From: Azoarcus_F sp048158365
Lineage (GTDB): Bacteria > Pseudomonadota > Gammaproteobacteria > Burkholderiales > Rhodocyclaceae
Assembly: GCA_048158365.1 (NCBI GenBank)
Contig: JBLLNL010000006.1
Strand: one strand, 5' to 3'
DNA: 64,000 nt
Position numbers and translations under genes: made by a program. Positions 35,441-45,196 of this stretch are shown piece after piece. The notes below the pieces were generated by a model. That model saw only the letters and a list, made by a program, of their open reading frames with translations, made no database searches and was not told where the DNA came from. Position 1 is the stretch's first letter; every line of letters starts with the position of its first letter.

Positions 35441-36172
35441 GTAGAACAGGCAAAGCTGCTCGTAGACGCGCGGGAATGCGGCGCGCAACACGGCCGGCGT
35501 CTCGAAAAAGGACTCCGAGGCCACCGCGAAGAACTCCGCGGGATGCTCGGTCGCGTATGGGTCGAGTGCGGTGGGTTCGCCCCGGTCGAACTGCTCGCAC
35601 AGTCGCGCATAGGCGTCGCTGAAGGCCGAGGCCCAATCCTGTCTGGACATGTGTGGAGGGAGCGGCGGAAAGCCGTCGGCTTCGCCGTTGGACATGTCGA
35701 GCTTGTGCGCGAACTCGTGGATGACCACGTTCATGCCGACCGGCTGGGTCCCTTCGTCCTGCCATGACAACAGCACCGGACCCTGTTCCCAGGCCTCGCC
35801 CAGCACCTCGTCTTCGTACTCATGTACGACACCGTCTTCGTCGAGCCGGCTGCGCGGGACGATGAAATCGCCAGGATAGACGATCACGCCGACCCAGCTC
35901 CGGTACGCACGCAAGCCGATGTTGAGAATCGGCAGGCAGGCCTGAAGCGCGATCGACAGCCGCATCGCGTCGCCCACGGCCATGCCGTGCGCGCCGTGAA
36001 ACTCCTTTTCGGCCAGAAATTCGCGCGCCAGCAGCCGCAATCTGGCCCGGTCGTCGCGTTCCAGATGATTCAGGAAGGGCAGACGCGCCTCGACTTCGTC
36101 CCACATGCGCGCCGGGACCTGGACACGTGCGAGCCTGCGCCTTCGAAGCCAGTTGCGCAATCGATCAAGCAT
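35408..36172 (-). CDS. mtfA: MtfA-like zinc peptidase (M90)
   Basis: Cytoplasmic zinc peptidase; in E. coli MtfA binds the glucose-PTS repressor Mlc. The 254-aa product has the zinc motif HEFAH (152-156) and a downstream Glu in ESFFETP as probable third ligand, plus VLLSWQDE and DMSNGEADG. Length fits the family. It overlaps the DMT exporter gene by 8 nt upstream. The last codons lie in the 27-bp inverted repeat. Confidence 0.9.
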   Translation of the reverse strand: MLDRLRNWLRRRRLARVQVPARMWDEVEARLPFLNHLERDDRARLRLLAREFLAEKEFHGAHGMAVGDAMRLSIALQACLPILNIGLRAYRSWVGVIVYPGDFIVPRSRLDEDGVVHEYEDEVLGEAWEQGPVLLSWQDEGTQPVGMNVVIHEFAHKLDMSNGEADGFPPLPPHMSRQDWASAFSDAYARLCEQFDRGEPTALDPYATEHPAEFFAVASESFFETPAVLRAAFPRVYEQLCLFYGLDPVRRSSL

Positions 36173-37064
36173 GCGGTTTGCGCGTGGTCAGGAAAATTCC
36201 AGCGAACACCATGAAGATACCGGCGAAGTGAAACCACGATGGACGTTCCGCCAGAAAGAGCACGGCCAGAATCGTGCCGAATACCGGCATCAGGTGGATG
36301 AACAGCGCGCTTCGGTTCGGGCCGACGGCTGCAACGCCCGCATTGTAGAAGACGTAACCCAGAAAGCCGGGAAAGATACCGATGTAGGCGATCGCGACCA
36401 GGGTTGCGGTCCCGGGCTCGATCTGTCGCCCCTGCCCGAGCTCCCAGGCATAGAACGGAGCCAGGGCGGTAAGCCCGACCACGGTCAGCGCGGCGAGCAT
36501 CAGCATCGGATGAATACCCGCCGGCCGCCATTGCAGACCGACCGTGTACAGGCCCCAGGTCAGCACCGCAAGCAGCATCCACAGGTCACCGGTGTTCAGG
36601 CTGAGCCCGAGCAGGGTAGTGATGTCGCCCCGCGCCACGATGGTCATCACGCCGAGCAGTGACAGCAGCGCGCCGAATGCCTCGACCCGGCTCAGCCGCT
36701 TGCCGAGCAGCAGGAACGCGAACCCGATCGTGGCGACCGGAATGAAGGAATTGAGCATCGTCGCATTGGTCGCGGTCGTCGATTGAAGCGCGATATAGAC
36801 GAAGGTGTTGTAGCCGCCGACACTGAGCAAACCGAGCAGCGCCAGCGTACGCCAGCTGCGGCGAAGTTCCGGCCACTGGGACTTGACATGGCGCAGGGCA
36901 AAGGGCAACACCAGCCCGAGCGCGATCAGCCAGCGCCAGAAGGCGAGTGCGATCGGTGGAACGGCCTCGTGCACGCCCCGCGCAATGACCATGTTTCCCG
37001 ACCAGAACAGCACCGTCAGGGTCAGCAGCAGGTAGGGGTTGGGGTGGGTCAGGAACGGCCGCAC
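36165..37064 (-). CDS. EamA/DMT-superfamily transporter
   Basis: Inner-membrane exporter-type protein of the drug/metabolite transporter superfamily. The 299-aa product is almost entirely hydrophobic, with about ten membrane segments in two EamA repeats (roughly residues 10-145 and 155-295). Substrate cannot be predicted. It is upstream of and overlaps mtfA, and is divergent from relA across a 108-nt gap. Confidence 0.88.
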   Translation of the reverse strand: MRPFLTHPNPYLLLTLTVLFWSGNMVIARGVHEAVPPIALAFWRWLIALGLVLPFALRHVKSQWPELRRSWRTLALLGLLSVGGYNTFVYIALQSTTATNATMLNSFIPVATIGFAFLLLGKRLSRVEAFGALLSLLGVMTIVARGDITTLLGLSLNTGDLWMLLAVLTWGLYTVGLQWRPAGIHPMLMLAALTVVGLTALAPFYAWELGQGRQIEPGTATLVAIAYIGIFPGFLGYVFYNAGVAAVGPNRSALFIHLMPVFGTILAVLFLAERPSWFHFAGIFMVFAGIFLTTRKPHA

Positions 37065-37160
37065 GGTCGGATTCTGTCGATGGTCGAGGCATGGATGTTA
37101 CCGCAGTGACGGTGCGCAAAGTCGGTCTCTTCGGACCGGATCCCGTTCGCACGGATATGG

Positions 37161-37166
37161 GATAAT
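37161..37166 (+). promoter_or_regulatory. Possible -10 element just upstream of relA
   Basis: GATAAT ends 6 nt before the relA ATG, which would put transcription initiation at about the start codon. No Shine-Dalgarno is seen before that ATG. The -35 region is not convincing. The remainder of 37065-37160 shows nothing else. Confidence 0.35.
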
Positions 37167-37172
37167 CGGCCC

Positions 37173-39374
37173 ATGGTCTCCGTCACACACGCCGTATCCA
37201 TCGATGACGCCGCACCGCCGCTCGAACTGCTGGCGGAGGGGATGAGTGTCGACGAGCAGAAGCGCATCGCCGACGCCCTGACGCTCGCCGAAGAAGTCTA
37301 CGAGGGGCATGTGCTCGGGACCGGCGAGTCGGTGTGGACCCATGCGCTGGGGATGGCGCTGATCTGTGCGTCGCTGAAGCTCGATGCCGACAGCCGGGTC
37401 GCTGCGCTGCTTTTCGGGGCCGTTGAGTACATGGATCAGACGCAGGAAGTGATCCCCGCGCGCTTCGGCGCGGTGTCCGCCGATCTGGTCGACGGGCTGA
37501 AGAAGCTCAACGGACTGCGGCTGCTGACCCGCATGACCGCACGGGCCACTGCACCCGAGATTCGCGCCCAGACCGAGGTGCTGCGCAAGATGCTGCTGGC
37601 CATGGTGGCGGACATTCGCGTGGTGCTGTTGCGCCTTGCATCGCGCACGCAGACCCTGCGCTATTTCACCGAGAACCCGATCGACATGCGGGTCGATGTC
37701 GCGCGCGAGAGCCTGGACATCTACGCGCCGCTGGCGAATCGGCTGGGTGTGTGGCAGCTGAAATGGGAGCTCGAGGACTTGTCGTTTCGCTTTCTCGAAC
37801 CGGATACCTATCGACGGATCGCGAAGATGCTCGATGAACGCCGGTCCGAGCGCGAAGCCTTCATCCAGGATACGATCGAGACCCTGGAGCGCGAACTGGC
37901 CGCCGCCGGTCTGAAGGGCGAGGTGCAGGGTCGGCCAAAGCACATCTACAGTATCTACAACAAGATGCGGGCCAAGAAGCTCGATTTCTCGCAGCTATAC
38001 GACATCCGCGCAGTGAGGGTGCTGGTGGACAGGGTGGAGGACTGCTACACGGTACTGGACATCGTGAATCGGCTTTGGAAGGCGATTCCGGAAGAGTACG
38101 ACGACTACATCATCAAGCCCAAGGGCAACAACTACCAGTCGCTTCACACTGCCGTCCTGGCCGGCGACGGGCGTTCGGTCGAGGTCCAGATTCGCACCCG
38201 CGACATGCATCGTCACGCCGAGCTCGGTGTGGCTGCACACTGGCGCTACAAGGAAGGTACGGGTCACGGCGCTGAATATGACGAAAAGATCGCGTTGTTG
38301 CGCAGCCTGCTGTCATGGCGTGACGAGATTGCGGATTCTGCCGACTGGATAGAACAGTTTCGACGCGCGTCACTGGACGACACGATCTATCTGCTGACGC
38401 CGCAGGGCCGGGTCATCGACCTGCCACAGGGCGCGACGCCGGTGGATTTCGCCTACCGGGTCCATACCGATCTCGGTCATCACTGCCGCGGTGCCAAGGT
38501 GGATGGTCATCTCGTGCCGCTCAATACCCGACTGGAGAATGGTCAGACGGTCGACATTACCGCAGCCAAGGAGGGAGGGCCGTCGCGCGACTGGTTGAAT
38601 CCGCAGCTGGGCTATGTCGCGACCAGCCGTGCGCGCAACAAGATCAAGCAGTATTTCAGCCAACTCGAGGAGAACGAACTGCTCGTGCGGGGACGCAGCT
38701 TCGTCACGCGCGAGATGCAGCGCGAGGGACAGTCGCAGGCCAACACCGAGGACCTCGCGGCCCGGCTCGGGTTTCGCAACGCGGACGCCCTCTTTGTCGC
38801 GGCCGGCCGCGGCGAGGTCGGTCCGCGCGCGGTGCAGAATGCACTGCGGGACGGGGTCGGGCCGGAGACGCCGGTCGCGGAACCCGAGTTCGTCGTCGGT
38901 CGGAGCCGATCGGGCGACAGCAGCGACAAGGTGCTGGTGGTCGGCGTCGGCAAATTGATGACATCGCTGAGCCGCTGCTGCAAGCCGGCGCCGCCGGATG
39001 CGATCCAGGGCTTCGTGACGCGGGGCCGGGGCGTGTCGATACACCGCACCGATTGCCCGGATTTTCAGCGCCTGGTGGCAAAGGAGCCGGAACGGGTCAT
39101 CGAGGCCGAGTGGGGAGGGAGTGCTTTCGAGGGTTCAGGCTCGGTGTTTCCGGTCGACATCGAGGTCGAGGCGGCCGATCGCCAGGGGCTGTTGCGCGAT
39201 ATCTCGGAAGTCCTGTCGCGCGAGAAGCTCAACGTGGTTGCGGTCAATACGCTGACCAAGAAGGGCAAGGCCTACATGCGGTTCACGATGGAGGTCAATG
39301 GCGGGGCGCAGATCCGGCGCGCGACCACCTTGATCCGCGAGGTCCCGGATGTGGTCGATGCTCGGCGGCGCTGA
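37173..39374 (+). CDS. relA: GTP pyrophosphokinase RelA
   Basis: Ribosome-associated (p)ppGpp synthetase responding to uncharged tRNA. Of 733 residues, the N-terminal hydrolase-like domain lacks the HD pair (ALLFGAVEYMD where SpoT has LLHDVVED), so hydrolysis is probably lost. The synthetase domain has YDIRAVRVLV, EEYDDYI (the acidic ExDD type of monofunctional RelA) and KGNNYQSLHT. A TGS domain (TPQGRVIDLPQGATPVDFAY), a zinc-finger-like region and a C-terminal ACT domain follow. It is convergent with ppk (13-nt gap). Confidence 0.93.
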   Translation: MVSVTHAVSIDDAAPPLELLAEGMSVDEQKRIADALTLAEEVYEGHVLGTGESVWTHALGMALICASLKLDADSRVAALLFGAVEYMDQTQEVIPARFGAVSADLVDGLKKLNGLRLLTRMTARATAPEIRAQTEVLRKMLLAMVADIRVVLLRLASRTQTLRYFTENPIDMRVDVARESLDIYAPLANRLGVWQLKWELEDLSFRFLEPDTYRRIAKMLDERRSEREAFIQDTIETLERELAAAGLKGEVQGRPKHIYSIYNKMRAKKLDFSQLYDIRAVRVLVDRVEDCYTVLDIVNRLWKAIPEEYDDYIIKPKGNNYQSLHTAVLAGDGRSVEVQIRTRDMHRHAELGVAAHWRYKEGTGHGAEYDEKIALLRSLLSWRDEIADSADWIEQFRRASLDDTIYLLTPQGRVIDLPQGATPVDFAYRVHTDLGHHCRGAKVDGHLVPLNTRLENGQTVDITAAKEGGPSRDWLNPQLGYVATSRARNKIKQYFSQLEENELLVRGRSFVTREMQREGQSQANTEDLAARLGFRNADALFVAAGRGEVGPRAVQNALRDGVGPETPVAEPEFVVGRSRSGDSSDKVLVVGVGKLMTSLSRCCKPAPPDAIQGFVTRGRGVSIHRTDCPDFQRLVAKEPERVIEAEWGGSAFEGSGSVFPVDIEVEAADRQGLLRDISEVLSREKLNVVAVNTLTKKGKAYMRFTMEVNGGAQIRRATTLIREVPDVVDARRR

Positions 39375-39387
39375 GGGGTCGCTTCTC

Positions 39388-41469
39388 TCAACTCGACCCG
39401 GCCAGATCCGACAACAGCAGCGCCTGGGCCGAGCGACGCGTGCTGCGTGACGAGCGTCGGCGATAGCGTCCGTCCTCGAGCATGTCCCAGGACTGTGCAT
39501 TGTCGCCGATGTAGGCGCGCAAACCCTCGCGCATCACCCGGCGCCTGAGGCGCGGGTCGAGCACCGGGAAAGCGATCTCGATACGCCGGAAGAAGTTGCG
39601 GTCCATCCAGTCGGCGCTCGACAGATACATCTTCTCCTCGCCATCGGCGTAGAAATAGAAGATCCGGTGGTGCTCCAGGAAGCGGCCGACGATGGATCGC
39701 ACCCGGATATTCTCCGACAGTCCGACCACGCCCGGCTTGAGTGCGCACGGTCCGCGGATGATCAGATCGATGCTGACGCCGGCCCGTGAGGCCTCGTACA
39801 GCGCTTCGATGACCTCCGGTTCGAGCAGCGCGTTCATCTTGGCAATGATGCGGCTCTTGCGCCCGGCCGCAGCCGAGGCCGCCTCGGCCTTGATGCCCGC
39901 GACGACGTTCGGGTGCAGCGTGAACGGCGCCTGCCACAGGTGGCGCAGCGTCGTCGCGGTGCCGAGGCCGGTGAGTTGCTTGAAGACCTCGGCGACGTCC
40001 TCGCCGATCTCCTCGTTGCAGGTCAGAAGGCCGAAGTCGGTATAGAAGCGCGTGGTGCGGGGATGATAGTTGCCGGTGCCGAGATGGACGTAGCGGCGCA
40101 ACTGGCCCTCCTCGCGCCTGACGAACATCAGCATCTTGGCATGGGTCTTGTACCCGAACACACCGTACACGACGTGGACGCCCACTTCTTCCAGACGGTT
40201 GGCCAGCGTGATGTTCGCTTCCTCGTCGAAGCGCGCCATCAGTTCGAGCACGACCGTGACCTCCTTGCCCTTCTGTGCGGCACGGGCGAGGTGCTCCATC
40301 AGCACCGAGTCGGTGCCGGTGCGATAAACGGTCATCTTGATCGCGAGCACCTGTGGATCGTCCGCGGCTGCGCGCAACAGCTGGATGACCGGATTGAAGC
40401 TCTGGAAAGGGTGGTGCAGCAGGATGTCCTGCTTGCGGATCGCGGCGAAGACGTCGCGTTTTTTCTCCAGCCCCTTGGGGACGCCGGGGAGGAAGGACGG
40501 ATAGCTCAGGTCGGGTCGCGCGACCCAATCCGGGACCTGCATGAGTCGTACCAGATTCACGATCCCCGGGGTCCGGTAGAGGTCCCGCCTCGCGAGCATG
40601 AAGTGCTGCAGCAAGAAGGCCTCCATCTTCTCGGAGCAGGTGTCGGCGACCTCCAGACGAACCGCGTCACCGAAGTGCCTTTGCTGCAGTTCGCCCTTGA
40701 GCGACGTGCGCAGGTCCTTGACCTCCTCCTCGTCCACGAACAGGTCGGAATTGCGCGTCACCCGGAACTGGTAGCATCCGAGCACGGTCATGCCGGAAAA
40801 AAGTTCTGCCACATGGGCATGGAGCACCGACGACAGGAACACGAAGCTGTATTCGCGCTGACAGATGTCGCGCGGCAGCCGGATCACGCGCGGCAGCGCC
40901 CGCGGCGCCTGCACGATCGCGGCGCCGGAATCGCGTCCGAAGGCGTCTCGGCCTTCGAGCTCGATCGCGAAGTTCAGGCTCTTGTTCAGCACCCGCGGAA
41001 ACGGGTGGGCCGGATCCAGACCGATGGGGGTCAGTACCGGGCTCACCTCGCGCTGGAAGTACTGGTGTATCCAGGCGGCCTGCGCCTCGGTCCATGCGCC
41101 GCGGCGCAGGAAGGCGATGCCTTCTGCCTCAAGCGCCGGCAGGATGTCATCGTTGAGCAATTCATACTGCTCGGCGATGATGGAGTGCACCTCCTTGCTG
41201 ACGCGTTCCAGCAACTCGACCGGCGCCAGACCGTCGGAGCCCGCAATAAGACTGCCCAGGCGGATCTGCTCCTTGATACCGGAAACCCGGATCTCGAAGA
41301 ATTCGTCCAGGTTGCTCGACACGATGCACAGGAAACGCAGGCGCTCCAGCAGCGGCACGTTCTTGTCGGCCGCCTGTGCAAGCACGCGTCGCTGGAAACC
41401 CAGCAGCGAGAGTTCCCGGTTGATGAAATGGTCGGTCGGATAGTCCTGTTGTTTTCGTTCTGTTCTCAT
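39388..41469 (-). CDS. ppk1: Polyphosphate kinase 1
   Basis: Makes polyphosphate from ATP. The 693-aa product starts with the family segment FINRELSLLGFQRRVL and has RFDEEANITLANRL and the catalytic autophosphorylated histidine in VFGYKTHAKM, with a second conserved histidine in FLEHHRIFYF. Full family length. A GAGAAG-type RBS lies about 6 nt before the ATG. It is divergent from ppx across a 311-nt region. Confidence 0.96.
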   Translation of the reverse strand: MRTERKQQDYPTDHFINRELSLLGFQRRVLAQAADKNVPLLERLRFLCIVSSNLDEFFEIRVSGIKEQIRLGSLIAGSDGLAPVELLERVSKEVHSIIAEQYELLNDDILPALEAEGIAFLRRGAWTEAQAAWIHQYFQREVSPVLTPIGLDPAHPFPRVLNKSLNFAIELEGRDAFGRDSGAAIVQAPRALPRVIRLPRDICQREYSFVFLSSVLHAHVAELFSGMTVLGCYQFRVTRNSDLFVDEEEVKDLRTSLKGELQQRHFGDAVRLEVADTCSEKMEAFLLQHFMLARRDLYRTPGIVNLVRLMQVPDWVARPDLSYPSFLPGVPKGLEKKRDVFAAIRKQDILLHHPFQSFNPVIQLLRAAADDPQVLAIKMTVYRTGTDSVLMEHLARAAQKGKEVTVVLELMARFDEEANITLANRLEEVGVHVVYGVFGYKTHAKMLMFVRREEGQLRRYVHLGTGNYHPRTTRFYTDFGLLTCNEEIGEDVAEVFKQLTGLGTATTLRHLWQAPFTLHPNVVAGIKAEAASAAAGRKSRIIAKMNALLEPEVIEALYEASRAGVSIDLIIRGPCALKPGVVGLSENIRVRSIVGRFLEHHRIFYFYADGEEKMYLSSADWMDRNFFRRIEIAFPVLDPRLRRRVMREGLRAYIGDNAQSWDMLEDGRYRRRSSRSTRRSAQALLLSDLAGSS

Positions 41470-41780
41470 CGGCTTCTCTCGGCGTCCGGGGTAACCGCGG
41501 ATGCTGTATCAAATGTATTGCGATCTCATTAAAACATGCATACCGGCCTTGCCTTTCGCGACCAGGTGACGGTCCTGCACGATCTGGTGTCGTCGCAGCC
41601 TACGATTACCAGATTAACGAATCCCTAGCCGGGAGGCCACTGCTGATCGTGGGACGTCATCGGTATCCGCTGCCCGCTGCTGATTGCGTCGCCCAGCGTG
41701 CTGCCCCGGGGAAGATCGTTGGCGTGTCGAATGCTAGAATGCGGCTCACCTTGACCCGGCGTACGTCGCCACGCTCCCTC
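41470..41780. other. Divergent control region between ppk1 and ppx
   Basis: 311 nt, with an AT-richer patch at about 41507-41540 that may hold the ppk1 promoter on the minus strand. TAGAAT at 41735-41740 is a possible -10 for ppx, 40 nt before its ATG. No convincing Pho-box repeat, hairpin or small RNA was seen. The ppx frame is open from 41649, but that extension has no family match. Confidence 0.4.
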
Positions 41781-43277
41781 ATGAAGCATGAACTGATCGC
41801 AGCGATCGATCTTGGTTCCAACAGCTTTCGTCTTCAGGTCGGACGCATCGTGAACGATCAGATCTATCCATTGGACGGCATCAAGGAGCCGGTACGCCTG
41901 GCGGCAGGATTGTCGGGGGATAAACTGCTAGACGTCGCGTCACAGCAGCGCGCCCTGGACGCGCTGCGGCGTTTCAACGAACGTATCCGGGGTTTCGCGC
42001 CCGACTCTGTGCGCGCGGTGGCGACAAACACGCTGCGGGTCGCGAAGAATGCGCCGGAGTTCCTGATTCAGGCGGAAGCTGCGCTCGGCGTGCCGATCGA
42101 GGTGATCGCCGGCCGTGAGGAGGCGCGCCTGATCTATGTCGGGGTCGCGCATTCACTGCCCGACCCGCATCGCCAGCAACTGGTGGTGGATATAGGTGGT
42201 GGCTCGACCGAGTTCATCATCGGCAAGAGCTTCGAGCCGATGGCGCTCGAATCGCTGTACATGGGCTGCGTGACCTACAGCCTGAGATATTTCCCGGATG
42301 GTCGTATCGACAAACAGGCGTTGAAGGGGGCCGAGCTTGCCGCACGGCGCGAGCTGCAGGGCATTGCGCATGCCTATCGCAGGCTCGGCTGGGAGGAGGC
42401 GGTGGGCTCGAGCGGCTCCGCCAAGGCGATCGTCGACCTGCTGGAGCAGAACGGTCTGTCCGATGGCGGCATCACCCGTGACGGACTTGAACGGCTCAGG
42501 ATCATTCTGTTGCAGGCGGGTCGGCTGGACCGGCTCGCACTGGCCGGTCTCAAGGGTGACCGGCTGCCGGTGATGCTCGGTGGTTTTGCGATCATGTCGG
42601 CTGTCTTCAGGGAGTTCGAACTCGAGCGCATGGTCTTTTCCGAGGGCGCGTTGCGGCTTGGCGTGCTCTACGACCTGCTGGGCCGCTACCATCACCATGA
42701 CTTGCGGGATGCGACGGTGTCTTCCTTCATGGCCCGCTATCAGATCGAGCGCGCACATGCCGCGGCCGTCGCCCGTACCGCCTGTCATCTGCTCGAGTGC
42801 GTCGAACCGGAGGCGGCCGTGTGCGACCATCCCGATCGTCTGTTCCTGAACTGGGCTGCGATGCTGCACGAGATCGGGGTCTCGGTCGCACATTCCAGCT
42901 ATCATAAGCATAGTGCCTATATTCTGGCGAATGCGGACATGCCGGGGTTCTCGCGCATGGATCAGGCTCGACTCGCGCGCATCGTGCTCGCGCATCGCGG
43001 CAAGCTGGCCCGCGTCTCGACGATCGATGAGCACAGCCCGGACTGGATGCTGATCGCATGCCTGCGGCTCGCCTACATCCTGCACCGGGCTCGGGACGGA
43101 CGGGGTATGCCGCCGATATCGATCGTCCACAAGAACAACGGTTTCGCGGTTCTGCTGCGTCAGGGCTGGCTCAAGAAGCTGCCGCTGACCGCCGCTGCGC
43201 TTGCGGAGGAGCAGCGCCAGTGGCAGTCGGTCGATCGCGACCTGGTCATCGAACTCAGCGAGGGGGCGACGAAGTGA
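41781..43277 (+). CDS. ppx: Exopolyphosphatase
   Basis: Degrades polyphosphate (and in some bacteria pppGpp) from the end; actin-like ATPase fold. The 498-aa product from ATG 41781 has the phosphate motif IAAIDLGSNSFRLQVG, the VVDIGGGSTEFI motif, and GSSGSAKAI, then a C-terminal HD-like helical domain. Both polyphosphate enzymes are present side by side with relA, which connects polyP and the stringent response. Confidence 0.95.
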   Translation: MKHELIAAIDLGSNSFRLQVGRIVNDQIYPLDGIKEPVRLAAGLSGDKLLDVASQQRALDALRRFNERIRGFAPDSVRAVATNTLRVAKNAPEFLIQAEAALGVPIEVIAGREEARLIYVGVAHSLPDPHRQQLVVDIGGGSTEFIIGKSFEPMALESLYMGCVTYSLRYFPDGRIDKQALKGAELAARRELQGIAHAYRRLGWEEAVGSSGSAKAIVDLLEQNGLSDGGITRDGLERLRIILLQAGRLDRLALAGLKGDRLPVMLGGFAIMSAVFREFELERMVFSEGALRLGVLYDLLGRYHHHDLRDATVSSFMARYQIERAHAAAVARTACHLLECVEPEAAVCDHPDRLFLNWAAMLHEIGVSVAHSSYHKHSAYILANADMPGFSRMDQARLARIVLAHRGKLARVSTIDEHSPDWMLIACLRLAYILHRARDGRGMPPISIVHKNNGFAVLLRQGWLKKLPLTAAALAEEQRQWQSVDRDLVIELSEGATK

Positions 43278-43295
43278 ATCGGCGCGTCGGACCGC

Positions 43296-44417
43296 ATGGT
43301 GTCTGAGCAGGCGCCTTCGATCGGAGCAGACCGGGACAATGCCGCAACGGTGGTGCTGGCAGGGGACTGGACCATCCGCTCGCTCGAACCGGATCTCGAG
43401 AAGCTGCGTACCGCCCTGTCGCGGACGGGACCGACGACCCGTTGGCGACTCGACGGCATCAACCGTCTCGACAGCTTCGGAGCCATCATGCTGTGGCATG
43501 CATGGGGTCGTGCCTGGCCGGATCGGCTGAGTCTCGCTGAAGCGCACCGCAGCGTCATCGAGGACGTGGCGCGTGCGTCCGCCGTTTCGCTGCCCAGTCC
43601 GGCGCCCTACCGCCCGGGGGACATGGTCGCCGCGATCGGCGCCGGCATGATCGGACTGTTCAACCACTTTTTCGACCTTGTGCGGCTGGTCGGTCAGCTC
43701 TGGCTGGACGTGCTCTATTTGTTCAAGCATCCGGCCGACACACCCTTGAAGGAGATCTCGGCCAACCTGTTCAAGATGGGTGTGAAGGCGATGCCTGTAG
43801 CTGCGCTGGTGGGCTTCCTGATCGGCGTGGTGTTGTCCTATCTGTCGGCACTGCAGTTGCAGGCCTTCGGGGCGGACATCTTCATCGTGGATATCCTCGG
43901 GCTCGGCATCATCAGGGAGCTCGGACCGGTGCTGGTGTCGATTCTGGTGGCCGGACGCTCGGGTTCTGCAATGACTGCCCAGCTCGGCGTCATGCGTGTC
44001 ACCGAAGAGATCGACGCACTGTCGGCGATGGGCATTTCGCGCACGCTGAGACTGGTCCTGCCCAAGGTGATCGCGCTGTCGATCGCGATGCCGCTGCTCG
44101 TGCTGTGGACCTCGGGCATGGCCCTGTTCGGCGGCATGCTGGCCGCGTGGGTACAGATGGATCTGTCGATGCTGTTCTTCATCGACGCGCTGCCGCGGGC
44201 GGTGCCCACCGCGAACCTCTACATCGGATTGACCAAGGGTCTGGTATTCGGCCTGCTGATCGCATTGATCGCGTGCCATTTCGGCCTGCGCGTACGTCCG
44301 AATACCGAGAGCCTGTCGGCCAACACCACCGCGGCGGTGGTCGTGTCGATCACGGTGGTCATCCTGGCCGACGCGGTGTTCGCGATAGCGACCCGATCGA
44401 TCGGACTGCCGATATGA
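43296..44417 (+). CDS. MlaE-family lipid ABC permease with an N-terminal STAS domain
   Basis: Inner-membrane permease of an Mla-type phospholipid transporter. The 373-aa product has an N-terminal soluble part (about residues 15-100; VVLAGDWTIR, WRLDGINRLDSFGAIML) that resembles a STAS domain, the role played by separate MlaB in E. coli. The C-terminal five to six membrane segments carry IIRELGPVLVSILVAGRSGSA and EEIDALSAMG, signatures of MlaE. It overlaps the ATPase gene by 4 nt. Confidence 0.88.
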   Translation: MVSEQAPSIGADRDNAATVVLAGDWTIRSLEPDLEKLRTALSRTGPTTRWRLDGINRLDSFGAIMLWHAWGRAWPDRLSLAEAHRSVIEDVARASAVSLPSPAPYRPGDMVAAIGAGMIGLFNHFFDLVRLVGQLWLDVLYLFKHPADTPLKEISANLFKMGVKAMPVAALVGFLIGVVLSYLSALQLQAFGADIFIVDILGLGIIRELGPVLVSILVAGRSGSAMTAQLGVMRVTEEIDALSAMGISRTLRLVLPKVIALSIAMPLLVLWTSGMALFGGMLAAWVQMDLSMLFFIDALPRAVPTANLYIGLTKGLVFGLLIALIACHFGLRVRPNTESLSANTTAAVVVSITVVILADAVFAIATRSIGLPI

Positions 44418-45196
44418 GCGGCGTGCCGATCATCGAGCTTGACGGCATCGTGACGCGCTTCGGACGCACGACCGTCCATGACGGCTTGAGCCTGACGGTG
44501 AATACCGGTGAGATGGTGTCCTTGATGGGCGGATCGGGCAGCGGCAAGACGACCCTGCTGCGCCACATCATCGGCCTGACCCGGCCGCAGGCAGGTTCGG
44601 TCATACTTTTTGGCGAACCGTTGTTTTCGGGCTCCATCCGGGAGCAGCGCGCTAGGCGGCGGCGCTTCGGCGTGCTGTTCCAGCAGGGGGCGCTGTTCTC
44701 CGCGCTGAACGTGGCCGAGAACATTGGTTTTCCGTTGCGCGAGCTGGGTGTCGCTCGCAAGGACGAAGTGATTGATATCGTCGCACAGAAGATGGCGATG
44801 GTCGAACTCGAACCCGAGCATGCGATATTGATGCCGGCCGAGCTGTCGGGCGGCATGATCAAGCGGGTCGCACTGGCGCGCGCCCTCGCGCTGGAACCGG
44901 AACTGCTGTTGCTCGACGAACCGACGGCCGGGCTCGATCCTGACCGTAGTGCTGCATTCGTCGAACTTATTCGCGCACTGCAGGCCAGACTGTCACTGAC
45001 CGTGGTGCTGGTCACGCACGATGTGGATACGCTTGCGGCGCTGTCGACGAAAATTGCGGTCCTGGCCGATCGTACGATCGTCAGCTATGCGACACTCGAA
45101 CAGACGATGACGGTCGATCATCCGTTCATTCAACGCTTTTTCGGCGGCAAACAGGGCCAACGCGCGCTCGCCGCCCATTCGGGAGATGTCAGCTGA
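44414..45196 (+). CDS. MlaF-family ABC ATPase
   Basis: ATPase of the lipid transporter. The 260-aa product from ATG 44414 (overlap ATGA with the permease stop) has Walker A GGSGSGKTT (39-47), a Q-loop in VLFQQGALF, the ABC signature ELSGGMIKRVALARAL and Walker B LLLLDEPTAGLDPD, then a switch histidine VTHDVDT. The longer open frame to 44105 is a permease shadow. It shares one base with the next gene. Confidence 0.93.
   Translation: MSGVPIIELDGIVTRFGRTTVHDGLSLTVNTGEMVSLMGGSGSGKTTLLRHIIGLTRPQAGSVILFGEPLFSGSIREQRARRRRFGVLFQQGALFSALNVAENIGFPLRELGVARKDEVIDIVAQKMAMVELEPEHAILMPAELSGGMIKRVALARALALEPELLLLDEPTAGLDPDRSAAFVELIRALQARLSLTVVLVTHDVDTLAALSTKIAVLADRTIVSYATLEQTMTVDHPFIQRFFGGKQGQRALAAHSGDVS

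Noticed and set aside
35192..35767. 191-codon plus-strand open frame through the 27-bp inverted repeat
   Set aside because: It runs antisense to mtfA and through the repeat. The partly similar ends of the two translations are a by-product of the inverted duplication.
37173..39374. SpoT (bifunctional) as the identity of the RSH gene
   Set aside because: The HD catalytic pair is replaced (LLFGAVEYM) and the synthetase has the acidic EYDD motif, so monofunctional RelA fits better.
39913..41532. 539-codon plus-strand open frame
   Set aside because: Antisense to ppk1, which is intact and full length. Composition is typical of a shadow frame.
41500..41545. Pho box upstream of ppk1
   Set aside because: The AT-richer patch does not contain two spaced CTGTCAT-like repeats.
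42153..44279. 708-codon minus-strand open frame
   Set aside because: It lies antisense to ppx and the MlaE-type permease, which have clear family motifs. Long antisense frames are common in GC-rich DNA. The product is His/Arg/Gln-rich with no recognisable domain.
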